64,000 nucleotides of DNA from Amorphoplanes digitatis (lineage in GTDB: Bacteria > Actinomycetota > Actinomycetes > Mycobacteriales > Micromonosporaceae): the NCBI RefSeq assembly GCF_014205335.1, contig NZ_JACHNH010000001.1, forward strand, positions 5,016,501-5,080,500. The letters are read 5' to 3'. The position numbers and the translations under genes were made by a program. How positions within the stretch are numbered: the stretch's first letter is position 1; every line of letters begins with the position of its first letter. Under the pieces are notes generated by a model, which did no database searches, was not told the origin of the DNA, and saw nothing but the letters and a program-made list of their open reading frames with translations. This document shows, in pieces, positions 49,380 through 58,106 of this stretch.

Positions 49380-50036
49380 TCAGGCGTCCACGCCGAACGC
49401 GGCGCCGAGGCCGGTGAGGTCGATCGGGCGGCGGGCGTGCTCCGGCACGTGCTCGATCAGCGGGCGCATCGCCTCCAGCGCGGTGAGGATCTGCCGGGCG
49501 ACGAGCTCGACGGGCTGCATGGCGTCGACGGAGACCAGGATGCCGCGTTCGGCGTACCAGGCGACGATCGGATGGGTCGCCTCCTTGTACAGCGCGAGCC
49601 GCCGGCGGATCACCGGCTCGGTGTCGTCGGTGCGGTGCTCCAGGGCGGCGCGGGCGAGCAGCCGGCGCATGAGCTCGTCGTCGTCGGCCTTGAGGTGCAG
49701 CGCGACGCTCGCCGTCATGCCGAGGGTCTGCGCCGTCCGGTACAGCGAACGGGCCTGCGCGAGGTTGCGGGGCATGCCGTCCAGGACGTACCCGCCGCCG
49801 CTCTGCTTGGCGGTGACCATCGCGTCGCGGACCATGTCCAGGACGATCTCGTCGGGCACCAGGTCGCCCTTGTCGAGGTGCTGCCGCACCGCGAGGCCGA
49901 GCTCGGTGCGCCGGGCCACGTGGTCGCGGAGCAGGTCGCCGGTGGCGATGTGCGCGACATCGAAGTGCGCGGCGATCACCGCGCCCTGAGTACCCTTGCC
50001 CGCGCCCGGCGGCGCGACCATCAATACCCGCATCAC
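49380..50036 (-). CDS. Adenylate kinase family protein
   Basis: A 218-residue kinase: P-loop VAPPGAGKGTQ at residues 7-17, NMP-binding HIATGDLLRDHV, GYVLDGMPRNLAQARSL, and a short LID (RAALEHRTDDTEPVIRRRLA) without zinc-binding Cys. A C-terminal extension of about 25 residues is present. The essential adk normally sits beside secY, so this is probably a second copy. ATG 50036 or 50033. Confidence 0.88.
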   Translation of the reverse strand: MMRVLMVAPPGAGKGTQGAVIAAHFDVAHIATGDLLRDHVARRTELGLAVRQHLDKGDLVPDEIVLDMVRDAMVTAKQSGGGYVLDGMPRNLAQARSLYRTAQTLGMTASVALHLKADDDELMRRLLARAALEHRTDDTEPVIRRRLALYKEATHPIVAWYAERGILVSVDAMQPVELVARQILTALEAMRPLIEHVPEHARRPIDLTGLGAAFGVDA

Positions 50037-50145
50037 GCCGTCCCTCCGGGTCGCCGCCCCCTGCGACAGAGGACAGGCTACGGCATCGGCGGCACCCGGC
50101 CGGAAAGATCGGATAGCCAGTACCGGATGGTATTAGGCTCGATCC

Positions 50146-50940
50146 ATGCGGCTGGTCCATGTCACCGATCTGCACTTCGGCGCCGAGGACCCCGACGTCG
50201 TGGCCGGCCTGCGCGCGGACCTGGCCGGGCAGGACATCGACCGGGTGCTGGTGAGCGGCGACCTGACCATGCGGGCGCGCACGGGGCAGTTCCGCGCGGC
50301 GCGGACGCTGCTGGAGTCGATCGGCCGGCCGTGGACCAGCGTGCCGGGAAACCACGACCTGCCGCTGGACCGGGTGCTGACCCGGGCGCTGCGCCCGCTC
50401 GACGGGTACCGGCGGTTCGTCGACGCGCAGCCGCAGCCGATGCTGCACGCCGACGGCCTCCAGGTGCTCGGGCTGAGCACCGCGCGGCCGTACCTGTGGA
50501 AGAACGGCCGGGTCGACGCCGGGCAGGTGGCCCGGATCGGGAGCGTGTTCACCGCGGCGGCCCGGCTGCGGGTGCTGATGGTGCACCATCCGGTGTTCCG
50601 GTCGGCGCAGCGCCCGGGCCTGACGCTGCTGCACGGCGCGGGCCGGGCACTGCGGGCGGCGGCCCGGGCCGGGGTCGACGTCGTGATCTGCGGACACGAC
50701 CACGTGGCGGCGCAGGCCGACCTGTCCCTGACCCGGCCGGGCCTCGGGCGGCACATGATCGGCGTGATGAGCGGAACGGCCTGCTCCCGGCGGGTCCGTG
50801 CCGGCGAGAGCCAGTCGTACACGGTTCTCGAACTGTCCGGCGAGCGGCTGCGGCTGCGGGTGCGGCACTGGCGCGGCGGCCGCTTCGAGACCCGGTCGGA
50901 GACCGAATGGCGGCGGACCGCGGACGGCTGGCACGCCTGA
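50146..50940 (+). CDS. Calcineurin-like metallophosphoesterase
   Basis: A 264-residue protein with all five metallophosphoesterase motifs: HVTDLHFG (residues 5-12), SGDLTMRA, PGNHDLPLD, VHHPVF, and CGHDHVAAQ. It most resembles the 3',5'-cyclic-nucleotide phosphodiesterase/CpdA-like group. No signal or TM segment; the substrate is not determinable here. Confidence 0.9.
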   Translation: MRLVHVTDLHFGAEDPDVVAGLRADLAGQDIDRVLVSGDLTMRARTGQFRAARTLLESIGRPWTSVPGNHDLPLDRVLTRALRPLDGYRRFVDAQPQPMLHADGLQVLGLSTARPYLWKNGRVDAGQVARIGSVFTAAARLRVLMVHHPVFRSAQRPGLTLLHGAGRALRAAARAGVDVVICGHDHVAAQADLSLTRPGLGRHMIGVMSGTACSRRVRAGESQSYTVLELSGERLRLRVRHWRGGRFETRSETEWRRTADGWHA

Positions 50941-50996
50941 CGCCGCCGCCCGGCGGCGGTAACATCTGCCTACCGACGGAAGGCGGCGATGGCGGC

Positions 50997-51965
50997 ATGG
51001 TCGAGGTGGACGTCGCCATCATCGGTGCCGGGCCGTCCGGGCTGTTCGCCGCCTATTACGCCGGCTTCCGGGGCCTGAGCGTCGCCGTCATCGACACGCT
51101 TCCCGAGCCGGGCGGGCAGATCAGCGCGCTGTACCCGGAGAAGGAGATCCTCGACGTCGGTGGCTTCCCGACGATCAGGGGACGCGACCTGGTCGCCAAC
51201 CTCGTCGCACAGGCCGCGCCGTTCGCGCCGCGTTACCTGCTCGGCGTACGCGCGGAGACGCTGTCCCATCGCGACGGCGCGCCGATGCTGGGGCTGGCGG
51301 ACGGCACCGAGGTCGCCGCCGGCGCCGTCATCATCACCGGCGGGCTGGGCGGATTCACCCCGAGGCCGCTGCCGGCCGCGGACGGCTTCACGGGCGCCGG
51401 CGTCGTCTACTTCGTGCCGCGGCTCGCCGAGCTCGCCGGCCACCACGTGATCATCGTCGGCGGCGGCGACTCGGCCTTCGACTGGGCGCTCGCCCTGCAC
51501 CCAGTGGCCAGGACGGTCACCCTCGTCCACCGCCGCGACCGGTTCCGGGCGCACGAGGCGACCATCGACCGGGTCCGGGCGCTGCCCGTGCGCATCCTGG
51601 TCAACGCCCAGGTCACCGCCCTGCACGGCGACGGCCGGGTGACCGCCGCCGACATCGCCGACAACCAGGGGTCGACGCATCGGGCCCCGGCGGACACCGT
51701 GGTCGCCGCGCTCGGCTTCACCGCCGACCTCGGCCCGCTCGCCGGCTGGGGCCTGCGGCTCGACCGGCGCCACATCGTGGTGGACAGCACGATGGCCACC
51801 GGTCTCCCCCGGGTGTTCGCCGCCGGCGACATCGTCGACTACCCCGGCAAGGTGCGGCTGATCGCGACCGGCTTCGGCGAGGCGGCCACCGCGGTCAACA
51901 ACGCCGCGGTCGCCATCGACCCGGCGGCGCACCTCTTCCCCGGGCACTCCTCGGAGGGTTCCTGA
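50997..51965 (+). CDS. Thioredoxin-reductase-like ferredoxin/flavodoxin-NADP+ reductase
   Basis: A 322-residue flavoprotein: FAD site GAGPSGLFAAYYAGFRG at residues 9-25, PEPGGQISALYPEKEILDVG, NADPH site VGGGDSAFDWALALHP, and C-terminal FAAGDIVDYPGKVRLIATGF. There is no CxxC, which separates it from thioredoxin reductase and matches the TrxR-like FNR (type 2) family. GACGGAAGGC is the ribosome site. Could supply a ferredoxin-dependent P450, but no link is shown. Confidence 0.9.
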   Translation: MVEVDVAIIGAGPSGLFAAYYAGFRGLSVAVIDTLPEPGGQISALYPEKEILDVGGFPTIRGRDLVANLVAQAAPFAPRYLLGVRAETLSHRDGAPMLGLADGTEVAAGAVIITGGLGGFTPRPLPAADGFTGAGVVYFVPRLAELAGHHVIIVGGGDSAFDWALALHPVARTVTLVHRRDRFRAHEATIDRVRALPVRILVNAQVTALHGDGRVTAADIADNQGSTHRAPADTVVAALGFTADLGPLAGWGLRLDRRHIVVDSTMATGLPRVFAAGDIVDYPGKVRLIATGFGEAATAVNNAAVAIDPAAHLFPGHSSEGS

Positions 51966-52006
51966 CCTCTCCCGCCGGCCGACGGGGCAGGTACTAGGCT
52001 GCTGGC

Positions 52007-53224
52007 GTGCCGGAGCCGGAGGGGATCAAGGCCGACGAGCGGCTGCGCCAGCTCGAGGCCATCACGGACATGGCCCTGTCCCGGCTCGCCGTCGCCGACC
52101 TGCTGGACGAGCTCCTCGACCGCGTACGGGAGCTGCTCGACGTCGATACCGCGGCGATCCTGCTGATGGACGTGCACGCCCGTCAGCTCGTCGCGACCGC
52201 GGCCAAGGGCCTCGAGGAGGAGGTCCGGCAGGGCTTCCGGGTCTCGGTCGGCCGCGGCTTCGCCGGCCGGATCGCACAGACCCGGCGCCCGCTGGCCATC
52301 GACGACGTCACCCCGGACGACGTCGTCAACCCGGTGCTGCTGGACAAGGGCATCCGGTCGCTGCTGGGCGTGCCCATGTTCGCCGGCGACGAGGTGGTCG
52401 GCGTCCTGCACATCGGCAGCCTCACGCACCGGGTGTTCACCGCCGACGACATCCATCTGCTGCGGCTGGTCGCCGACCGCGCCGGCATCGCCGGGCAGAT
52501 GCGCTCGACCAAGCTCGACCAGGCGGCCGCGCTGGCCCTCCAGCGCAGCCTGCTGCCGGCGCAGCTGCCGGGCGTGCCGGGCGTCGACATGGCGGCCCGC
52601 TACGTGCCCGGGCACGACTTCGGCATCGGCGGCGACTGGTACGACGTCTTCACCCTGCCGTCGGGCTGGCTGGGCGTGGTCATCGGCGACGTGTCCGGCC
52701 ACGGCCTCGGCTCCGCCGTCGTGATGGGCCGCGTCCGCAGCGCGCTGCGCGCATACGCCCTGGTCTGCGACGACCCGGCCTCCGCGCTGACGCTGCTGGA
52801 CCGCAAGGTCCATCACTTCGAGACCGGAAACCTCACCACGGCGCTCTACGGCATGATCTCCCCGGACCGCTCCACCATCCACCTGTCGCTGGCCGGGCAC
52901 CTGCCGCCGGTGCTCGCCGCGCCCGGCCGCCCGGCGTTCGTGCCGAAGATAGCCGTCGGTCCCCCGCTGGGCATCGGCCGGCCGTCGGCGAGCCGTTCCA
53001 CCACGGTCATCGACTTTCCGCCCGGCGCCGTCCTGGTCTGCTACACCGACGGGCTGGTCGAGCACCGCGGAGAGGTCATCGACACGGGCATCGAGCGCCT
53101 GACCGCCGCGGTCCGGGCGGACGACGCCGAGACGGTCTGCACCACCATCATGGCGAGCGTCGGCATGGAACAGCCCACCGACGACGTCGCCGTGCTGGCG
53201 GTACGCCGGCTTCCGGCGGACTGA
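52007..53224 (+). CDS. GAF-SpoIIE (PP2C-type) serine phosphatase
   Basis: A 405-residue protein: short N-terminal helix, GAF domain at about residues 30-165 (VDTAAILLMDVHARQLVATA; IRSLLGVPMFAGDEVVGVLH), and an RsbU/SpoIIE phosphatase domain with GIGGDWYDVFTLPSGWLGVV, GDVSGHGLGSAVVMGRVRSA and VCYTDGLVEHRGE, supplying the metal Asp residues. Such phosphatases dephosphorylate anti-anti-sigma factors. GTG start. It converges with an RsbW-like ATPase gene, so the pair probably acts in a partner-switch, though no STAS gene is visible. Confidence 0.92.
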   Translation: MPEPEGIKADERLRQLEAITDMALSRLAVADLLDELLDRVRELLDVDTAAILLMDVHARQLVATAAKGLEEEVRQGFRVSVGRGFAGRIAQTRRPLAIDDVTPDDVVNPVLLDKGIRSLLGVPMFAGDEVVGVLHIGSLTHRVFTADDIHLLRLVADRAGIAGQMRSTKLDQAAALALQRSLLPAQLPGVPGVDMAARYVPGHDFGIGGDWYDVFTLPSGWLGVVIGDVSGHGLGSAVVMGRVRSALRAYALVCDDPASALTLLDRKVHHFETGNLTTALYGMISPDRSTIHLSLAGHLPPVLAAPGRPAFVPKIAVGPPLGIGRPSASRSTTVIDFPPGAVLVCYTDGLVEHRGEVIDTGIERLTAAVRADDAETVCTTIMASVGMEQPTDDVAVLAVRRLPAD

Positions 53225-53237
53225 CCGGCAGGCGCGC

Positions 53238-54191
53238 TCAGCGCGCCATGTGCAGGCGGATGCTGGTACCCGCCTCAGTCGTGTGCACCCGCACCAGGTC
53301 GCAGAGCTGGTTGGCCAGGATGAGGCCCCGGCCGCCCTCCGTGCGCGGTGGCGGCACGACGCGTCCGGCGAGCGGATCGAGCAGGTGTCCGTCGTCGTCG
53401 ATCTGGCAGACGAGCCGGCCCGGCTCGGTCCACACGGTGATCCGGCCGCCGCCGGCGGCGTGCTCGACCGTGTTGGCCGCCAGCTCGTTGGCGGCCAGCA
53501 CCAGGTCGTCCGCGCGGTCGGCGGCGAGCACGCCGGTGGCGTGCCCGAGCACGAACCGGCGCACCGCCGCGAGTTGCAGCTCGCCGTCGTACGCCATGGA
53601 CGCGGCGCCGGGCGGCACCGGCGGCAGCGGCAGGTTGAAGCCGGCGGCGGTCACGAGCGGATCGGCGTACGCCCCGCTCGGGCGGCGGGCGCCGCCGTCG
53701 ACGATGACCGGGTGGGTGCGCCAGGCGTCGCGCACGGCCGTCGCGGGAAGCCCGGCGACGTCGTACGGGCAGAGGATGGCGACGTCCCGGCCGGCGAACA
53801 CGGCGTTGAGCAGCGCCTCGTGCGCGGCGCAGGCCGGGTACTCGAGCTCGGTACGGCCGGGCCAGATCGGTTCGCCCACGATCCAGGCCCGGCGTCCGGG
53901 ATGGGCGCCCGCGAACGCGGTCAGGACGCCGGGGATGATCCGGCCGGGGTTGCGGCCGACCACCGCCATGTCGGCGAAGGTCACCCGGACGGCAGCCTCG
54001 GCGAGCGCGCCGCGCAGCAGGTCCAGGTTCGGCCCGGGCACGGCGACCAGCACGGGGTCGCCGGCGTCGAGGGCCGAGCGGACGAACCCGGTCGTGCCGG
54101 ACAGGTACTCGCCGGGGTCGCGATAGAGCAGGCCGCGATGGTCGAAGGGCCCATGGCGGATCGCGGGCGAGGTGGTGCCGGACGCGGTCAC
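53238..54191 (-). CDS. MEDS domain protein with RsbW-like HATPase
   Basis: A 317-residue protein. The N-terminal MEDS sensory domain (about 10-175) shows FDHRGLLYRDPGEYLSGTTG, DPVLVAVPGPNLDLLRGALA and VGEPIWPGRTELEYPACAAH. The C-terminal HATPase_c_2 (about 200-315) has N-box LVLAANELAANTVEHAAGGG and GGRGLILANQLCDLVRVHTT. This is a common actinobacterial anti-sigma-type kinase. Start at GTG 54191 is the best fit but has a weak ribosome site. Confidence 0.85.
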   Translation of the reverse strand: MTASGTTSPAIRHGPFDHRGLLYRDPGEYLSGTTGFVRSALDAGDPVLVAVPGPNLDLLRGALAEAAVRVTFADMAVVGRNPGRIIPGVLTAFAGAHPGRRAWIVGEPIWPGRTELEYPACAAHEALLNAVFAGRDVAILCPYDVAGLPATAVRDAWRTHPVIVDGGARRPSGAYADPLVTAAGFNLPLPPVPPGAASMAYDGELQLAAVRRFVLGHATGVLAADRADDLVLAANELAANTVEHAAGGGRITVWTEPGRLVCQIDDDGHLLDPLAGRVVPPPRTEGGRGLILANQLCDLVRVHTTEAGTSIRLHMAR

Positions 54192-54337
54192 GCCCCGGTC
54201 ACCGGCGACGGCTCGACCACTGTCGCCTCCTCGAGCCCCGCGCCCGCCGGGTTGTGCGCGGGCGTCGTGCCAACGGTACTCGCCGCACGCCCGGGGCGCG
54301 CGACGCGACGACCGCGGCGGCCCGGAGCACCGGCTGG
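54192..54337. other. Short gap between the MEDS-HATPase and TetR genes
   Basis: 146 bp, gene-free; it contains the MEDS gene promoter, without a recognisable operator. Confidence 0.4.
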
Positions 54338-54904
54338 TCAGAGGAAGACGCCGTCCAGCACCAGGTCGATCGACCGCTCGCCCGCGACCAGGCCGCTCAC
54401 CACGTCGCCGGTGGATTCGGCCGCGCCCCGCACCATGGTGACCAGCAGGATCAGGTCGTCGGGCACCAGGTCGTGGCGGACGTACCCGCTCTCCTGCGCG
54501 CTGCGCAGCGGCGGCGAGAGGGCCGCGATGGCCCGCCGGACGTACCGGTTGCGGGCACCGGGTTCGAGGCGCTGCGCCAGCAGCACCAGCGGGCGCATCG
54601 TGATCAGTGAGCGCAGCAGCTCGCGCAGCAGCGGCCGGAACAGCGCCGGCCGCTCGACGCTCGCCGCGGCGGCCACCTCCAGTCCCTGCAGGTGATGGCC
54701 GATGACGGCGACCGTCAGCGCGTGCCGGTCCGGGAAGTGCCGGTACAGGGTCGCCTGGCCGACGCCGGCCCGCCGGGCGACCTCGGGCATGAGCGCGGGG
54801 GGCTCGGGACCACTGAGCACCTCGCTCGCCGCCGTGATGATGGCGGCCCGGTTGCGCTGCGCGTCCCGGCGACGCGACGTCTGGACTCCGTACATCAAGG
54901 CCAC
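54338..54904 (-). CDS. TetR family transcriptional regulator
   Basis: A 188-residue regulator. HTH region: RRRDAQRNRAAIITAASEVL and VARRAGVGQATLYRHFPDRH. C-terminal ligand domain includes LLRSLITMRPLVLLAQRLEP. I chose GTG 54904 because CGGAGGG lies just upstream; ATG 54895 is the alternative. The perfect palindrome at 54928-54945 is 23 bp upstream and is the probable autoregulatory operator. Confidence 0.85.
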   Translation of the reverse strand: MALMYGVQTSRRRDAQRNRAAIITAASEVLSGPEPPALMPEVARRAGVGQATLYRHFPDRHALTVAVIGHHLQGLEVAAAASVERPALFRPLLRELLRSLITMRPLVLLAQRLEPGARNRYVRRAIAALSPPLRSAQESGYVRHDLVPDDLILLVTMVRGAAESTGDVVSGLVAGERSIDLVLDGVFL

Positions 54905-54927
54905 GCTCCCTCCGGGCGGACCCCATA

Positions 54928-54945
54928 CGTTACCGGCCGGTAACG
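54928..54945. promoter_or_regulatory. Perfect 18-bp palindromic TetR operator
   Basis: CGTTACCGGCCGGTAACG between the TetR gene and the divergent S15-family hydrolase. Confidence 0.8.
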
Positions 54946-55057
54946 AGAATGTCACCGTCTTCAATTTCTCGGTACCGGTTCCTACGCTGCCGCCACCAAA
55001 GGCGCTGCGAAACCGTAACCCGGCCGAAACAGCGCACCGTCACCCCGAGGAGTGCGC

Positions 55058-56671
55058 ATGGTGTCACGCCGCCCGACTCCGCTCGCCGCCCTGCTGGCGG
55101 CGTTCACCGCCGTCGCCCTGTCCGGCCTCGCGATGCCCGGGGCCGCGATCGCCGCCCCGCGCCCGGTGGCACGGGCCGCGGCGGCAGCCGTCGCGACGAC
55201 CCCCGTCCGGTTCGTCGACATACCCGGCGCCGGGGTGACCCTCAAGGCCAACTACGTCGCCCCGTCCGCCGCCGGGCGGTACCCGGCCATCGTCTTCCCG
55301 GCCAGCTGGGGCCTCAACGACCTCGAGTACCTCGCCCAGGCGAAGATCCTCGCCGGCCGGGGATACGTCGTCGTCTCGTACACGCCGCGGGGCTGGTGGA
55401 GCTCCGGCGGGGAGATCGACACGGCCGGGCCGAAGGACATGAGCGACCTGTCCAAGGTGCTCGACTGGGCGATCGCCAACACGGCGACGGACCCGGCACG
55501 CATCGGCACGGCGGGCATCTCGTACGGCGGCGGGCTCAGCCTGCTCGGCGCGGCGTTCGACCCGCGGATCCGCACGGTCGCGGTGCTGAGCGGCTGGACC
55601 GACCTGCCCTACTCGCTGTACGCGGACTCGACCCGGCACCGGCAGTCGGCCGCACTGCTCAAGATCGCCGCCGACCTGCTCGGCAACCCGGGCCCGGAGC
55701 TGAGCGGCAAGCTCAACGACTTCGCCGCCAACCGCAACGCCGACCAGATCCTCGCCTGGTCGCAGGTCCGCTCCGCGGAGACCTACCTCGACGCCCTCAA
55801 CGCCAACCGGCCCGCGGTGATGATCGCGAACGGCTGGGGCGACTCCATCTTCCCGCCGAACCAACTGGTGGACTTCTATGAGCGTTACACCGGACCGAAG
55901 CGCCTCGAACTGCGCCCGGGCGACCACGCGATCGCCGAGCTCACCGGCATCCTCGGCCTCGACAACGACGTGTGGAACAGCGTCTACCGCTGGTTCGACC
56001 AGCACCTGGCCGGTATCGACAACGGCGTCGCCACGGAGCCGGCGGTCATGGTGAAGCCCTACAACGCCGGCGCCGAGCGGTACGCGGACTGGCCGGACCT
56101 CGCCTCGACGAACACCCGGTACGAGCTCGGCCACATCCGCGACTGGGACGACACCGGCCTGCTCGGCGGCGCGCGGGAGGCGGGCTGGAGCAAGACCATC
56201 CCGACGGACCTCAACACCAACGCCGACGGCGGCATCGTCCTGCTCACCAACGGCATCGCCGCCCTGACCGGTGAGCAGCCGTCCATCTGGCTGCCCACCG
56301 TGAACCGGTCCCGCGCCGGGGTGTGGGCGTCGGAGCGGCCCTCCTCGGCGCAGCGGATCCGGGGCATGCCGAAGCTGCACCTGGAGCTGACCGGCACGGC
56401 GGCCAAGGGCACCGTCGTCGCGTACCTCTACGACCTCAACCTGATCGGCACCGCCAAGCTGATCACCCACGCGCCCGCCACCTGGCTCGGCACGAGCACC
56501 GGGAACCGCACCATCGACCTCGACCTGTCGGCGACCGCGTACGACGTGCCGGCCGGGCACTCACTCACGCTGGTCGTCGACACCGTCGACCCGCTCTACT
56601 ACGACGAGAACGCCTCCGGCGGCTCCGTCACCATCGCGGCCGGGTCCTACCTCGACGTGCCGCTCAGGTAG
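55058..56671 (+). CDS. Secreted CocE/S15-family alpha/beta hydrolase
   Basis: A 537-residue secreted protein. A Sec signal (LAALLAAFTAVALSGLAMPG, cleavage near GAAIA/AP) is followed by an S15/CocE hydrolase domain: nucleophile Ser in RIGTAGISYGGGLSLLGAAF, Asp in ANGWGDSIFPPNQLVDFYER, His in LRPGDHAIAEL; the C-terminus is a jelly-roll domain of the X-Pro dipeptidyl-peptidase C type. It may be an acyl esterase or X-prolyl peptidase. ATG with CGAGGAG upstream; divergent from TetR across its operator. Confidence 0.88.
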   Translation: MVSRRPTPLAALLAAFTAVALSGLAMPGAAIAAPRPVARAAAAAVATTPVRFVDIPGAGVTLKANYVAPSAAGRYPAIVFPASWGLNDLEYLAQAKILAGRGYVVVSYTPRGWWSSGGEIDTAGPKDMSDLSKVLDWAIANTATDPARIGTAGISYGGGLSLLGAAFDPRIRTVAVLSGWTDLPYSLYADSTRHRQSAALLKIAADLLGNPGPELSGKLNDFAANRNADQILAWSQVRSAETYLDALNANRPAVMIANGWGDSIFPPNQLVDFYERYTGPKRLELRPGDHAIAELTGILGLDNDVWNSVYRWFDQHLAGIDNGVATEPAVMVKPYNAGAERYADWPDLASTNTRYELGHIRDWDDTGLLGGAREAGWSKTIPTDLNTNADGGIVLLTNGIAALTGEQPSIWLPTVNRSRAGVWASERPSSAQRIRGMPKLHLELTGTAAKGTVVAYLYDLNLIGTAKLITHAPATWLGTSTGNRTIDLDLSATAYDVPAGHSLTLVVDTVDPLYYDENASGGSVTIAAGSYLDVPLR

Positions 56672-56685
56672 CCCGTTCCGCCCCT

Positions 56686-56723
56686 CCGGCGCCGGTCCCC
56701 TCGTGGGGCCGGCGCCGGCTTTT
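56686..56723 (+). terminator. Rho-independent terminator of the S15-family gene
   Basis: 14-bp GC stem with one bulge (CCGGCGCCGG-T-CCCC with GGGGCCGGCGCCGG), TCGT loop, then CTTTTAT. Confidence 0.88.
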
Positions 56724-56746
56724 ATCTATACCCATCTATCCATGCC

Positions 56747-56752
56747 TATAAT
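56747..56752 (+). promoter_or_regulatory. Probable -10 element of the metalloprotease gene
   Basis: TATAAT in an AT-rich gap, 79 bp before the ATG at 56831. No clear -35 box. Confidence 0.4.
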
Positions 56753-56791
56753 GACGCCAATTCAAACTAAGTCTGCGCACCGTGTGGCGTT

Positions 56792-56803
56792 GTGAACGTT
56801 CAC
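56792..56803. promoter_or_regulatory. Operator-like palindrome upstream of the CBM2 metalloprotease
   Basis: GTGAACGTTCAC is a perfect 12-bp palindrome, 27 bp before the ATG and 39 bp after the TATAAT box, a placement suited to repression. It matches the site at 24391 in 11 of 12 bases and resembles LacI-family operators. Confidence 0.6.
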
Positions 56804-56830
56804 TAGTGTGCATGATGGAGGGAGCCTTCG

Positions 56831-58066
56831 ATGAGGCGGAGTGCGGGCGGGCGCCTGCTGGCGGTCCTGCTGACGACCGGCACGGCGGTCGGCGCGACGG
56901 TCGCGGTGGCGGACGCCGCGGCGGCCGGGTGCCGGGTCGACTACACCGTCGCCAGCCAGTGGGGCGGCGGCTTCACCACGAACGTCGCGGTCACCAACCT
57001 CGGCGACCCGATCACGGCGTGGCGGCTCACCTTCGCGTTCGGCCGCGACGAACGGGTCGCACAGGGCTGGAACGCGACGGTCACCCAGTCGGGCACCCAG
57101 GTCACCGCCGTCAACGCGGCGTACAACGGGTCGCTGGGGACCGGGGCGGCGACGAGCTTCGGCTTCCAGGCGAGCGTCACCGGCACGCACACCCCGCCGG
57201 CGTCCTTCGCCCTCAACGGCACCACGTGCACGGGCGCGCCCGCACCGACGACCGCGCCCACCACCGCGCCCACCACCGCGCCGCCGACGACGCCGCCGAC
57301 CACCGCGCCCACCACCGCGCCGCCCACCAGCGGCTGGAACCCGCCGGCCAACCTCGTCACCGGCCTCAACCAGGTGTGGCAGCACCAGGAGAGCACCTAC
57401 ACCAACCTGTACGGCTTCCGGAACTACGGCTGGGACCAGATCATGGCCAACCGCGGTTACCTGAACTACTGCGTACGGTGGGACTCGTCGGCGCGGGTGA
57501 CCACCGCGCAGCGCGACGCGATCCACGCGGCCCTCAAAAGCCAGGTGAAGAAGTGGATGGACGTGATGGCCGGGCACAACGGCTGGCCTTACCAGGACGT
57601 GCCGGTCAACATCGTCGGCTGGGCGGTCCGTGACCGCGCCCAGCTCGAGTGGACGGACAACTCGGTCGACATCTACGTCAACAACATCAACGAGAACGCG
57701 CCGCAGTGCGCCGCGCCGTGCGGCCGCTTCTTCAACCAGTCCGGCACCTACCCGAACTGCCCGGGCGGCGCGGCACGCCACTACGACCAGTCACTGTGGC
57801 TGACCGCGGGCTTCGGCGGCGGCGCGGGCGGCGACTGGGGACAGCGGGTCGGCAGCGAGTACTTCCTCGGCGCGGTGGGCCAGGACAACATACACATCTT
57901 CCTGCACGAGGTCGGCCACACGTTCGGCCTGGACGACTTCTACGACTGGAGCCCGGACGTCGGCGGCTTCCTGATGAAGGCGGGCAGCGCCACGCAGATC
58001 ACGGAGTTCGACAAGTGGATGCTGCGCGACTGGTGGCGCCACCTGAAGAACCGCTGGGGCTACTAG
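56831..58066 (+). CDS. Secreted zinc metalloprotease with N-terminal cellulose-binding (CBM2) domain
   Basis: A 411-residue protein: Sec signal (to about residue 34, ADAAAAG), CBM2 domain (about 35-137; CRVDYTVASQWGGGFTTNVA ... LNGTTC), a Pro/Thr linker of about 30 residues, and a metzincin-like domain with HEVGHTFGLDDFYDW, where HExxHxxGxxD supplies zinc ligands and catalytic Glu. Several Cys suggest disulphides. A CBM-anchored protease may act on plant or fungal cell-wall proteins. The ATG has GGAGGGAGCC upstream. Confidence 0.88.
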   Translation: MRRSAGGRLLAVLLTTGTAVGATVAVADAAAAGCRVDYTVASQWGGGFTTNVAVTNLGDPITAWRLTFAFGRDERVAQGWNATVTQSGTQVTAVNAAYNGSLGTGAATSFGFQASVTGTHTPPASFALNGTTCTGAPAPTTAPTTAPTTAPPTTPPTTAPTTAPPTSGWNPPANLVTGLNQVWQHQESTYTNLYGFRNYGWDQIMANRGYLNYCVRWDSSARVTTAQRDAIHAALKSQVKKWMDVMAGHNGWPYQDVPVNIVGWAVRDRAQLEWTDNSVDIYVNNINENAPQCAAPCGRFFNQSGTYPNCPGGAARHYDQSLWLTAGFGGGAGGDWGQRVGSEYFLGAVGQDNIHIFLHEVGHTFGLDDFYDWSPDVGGFLMKAGSATQITEFDKWMLRDWWRHLKNRWGY

Positions 58067-58106
58067 GGGCACCGGGCGCCCGGCGTTTCGATATACGGTT
58101 GTCGAT

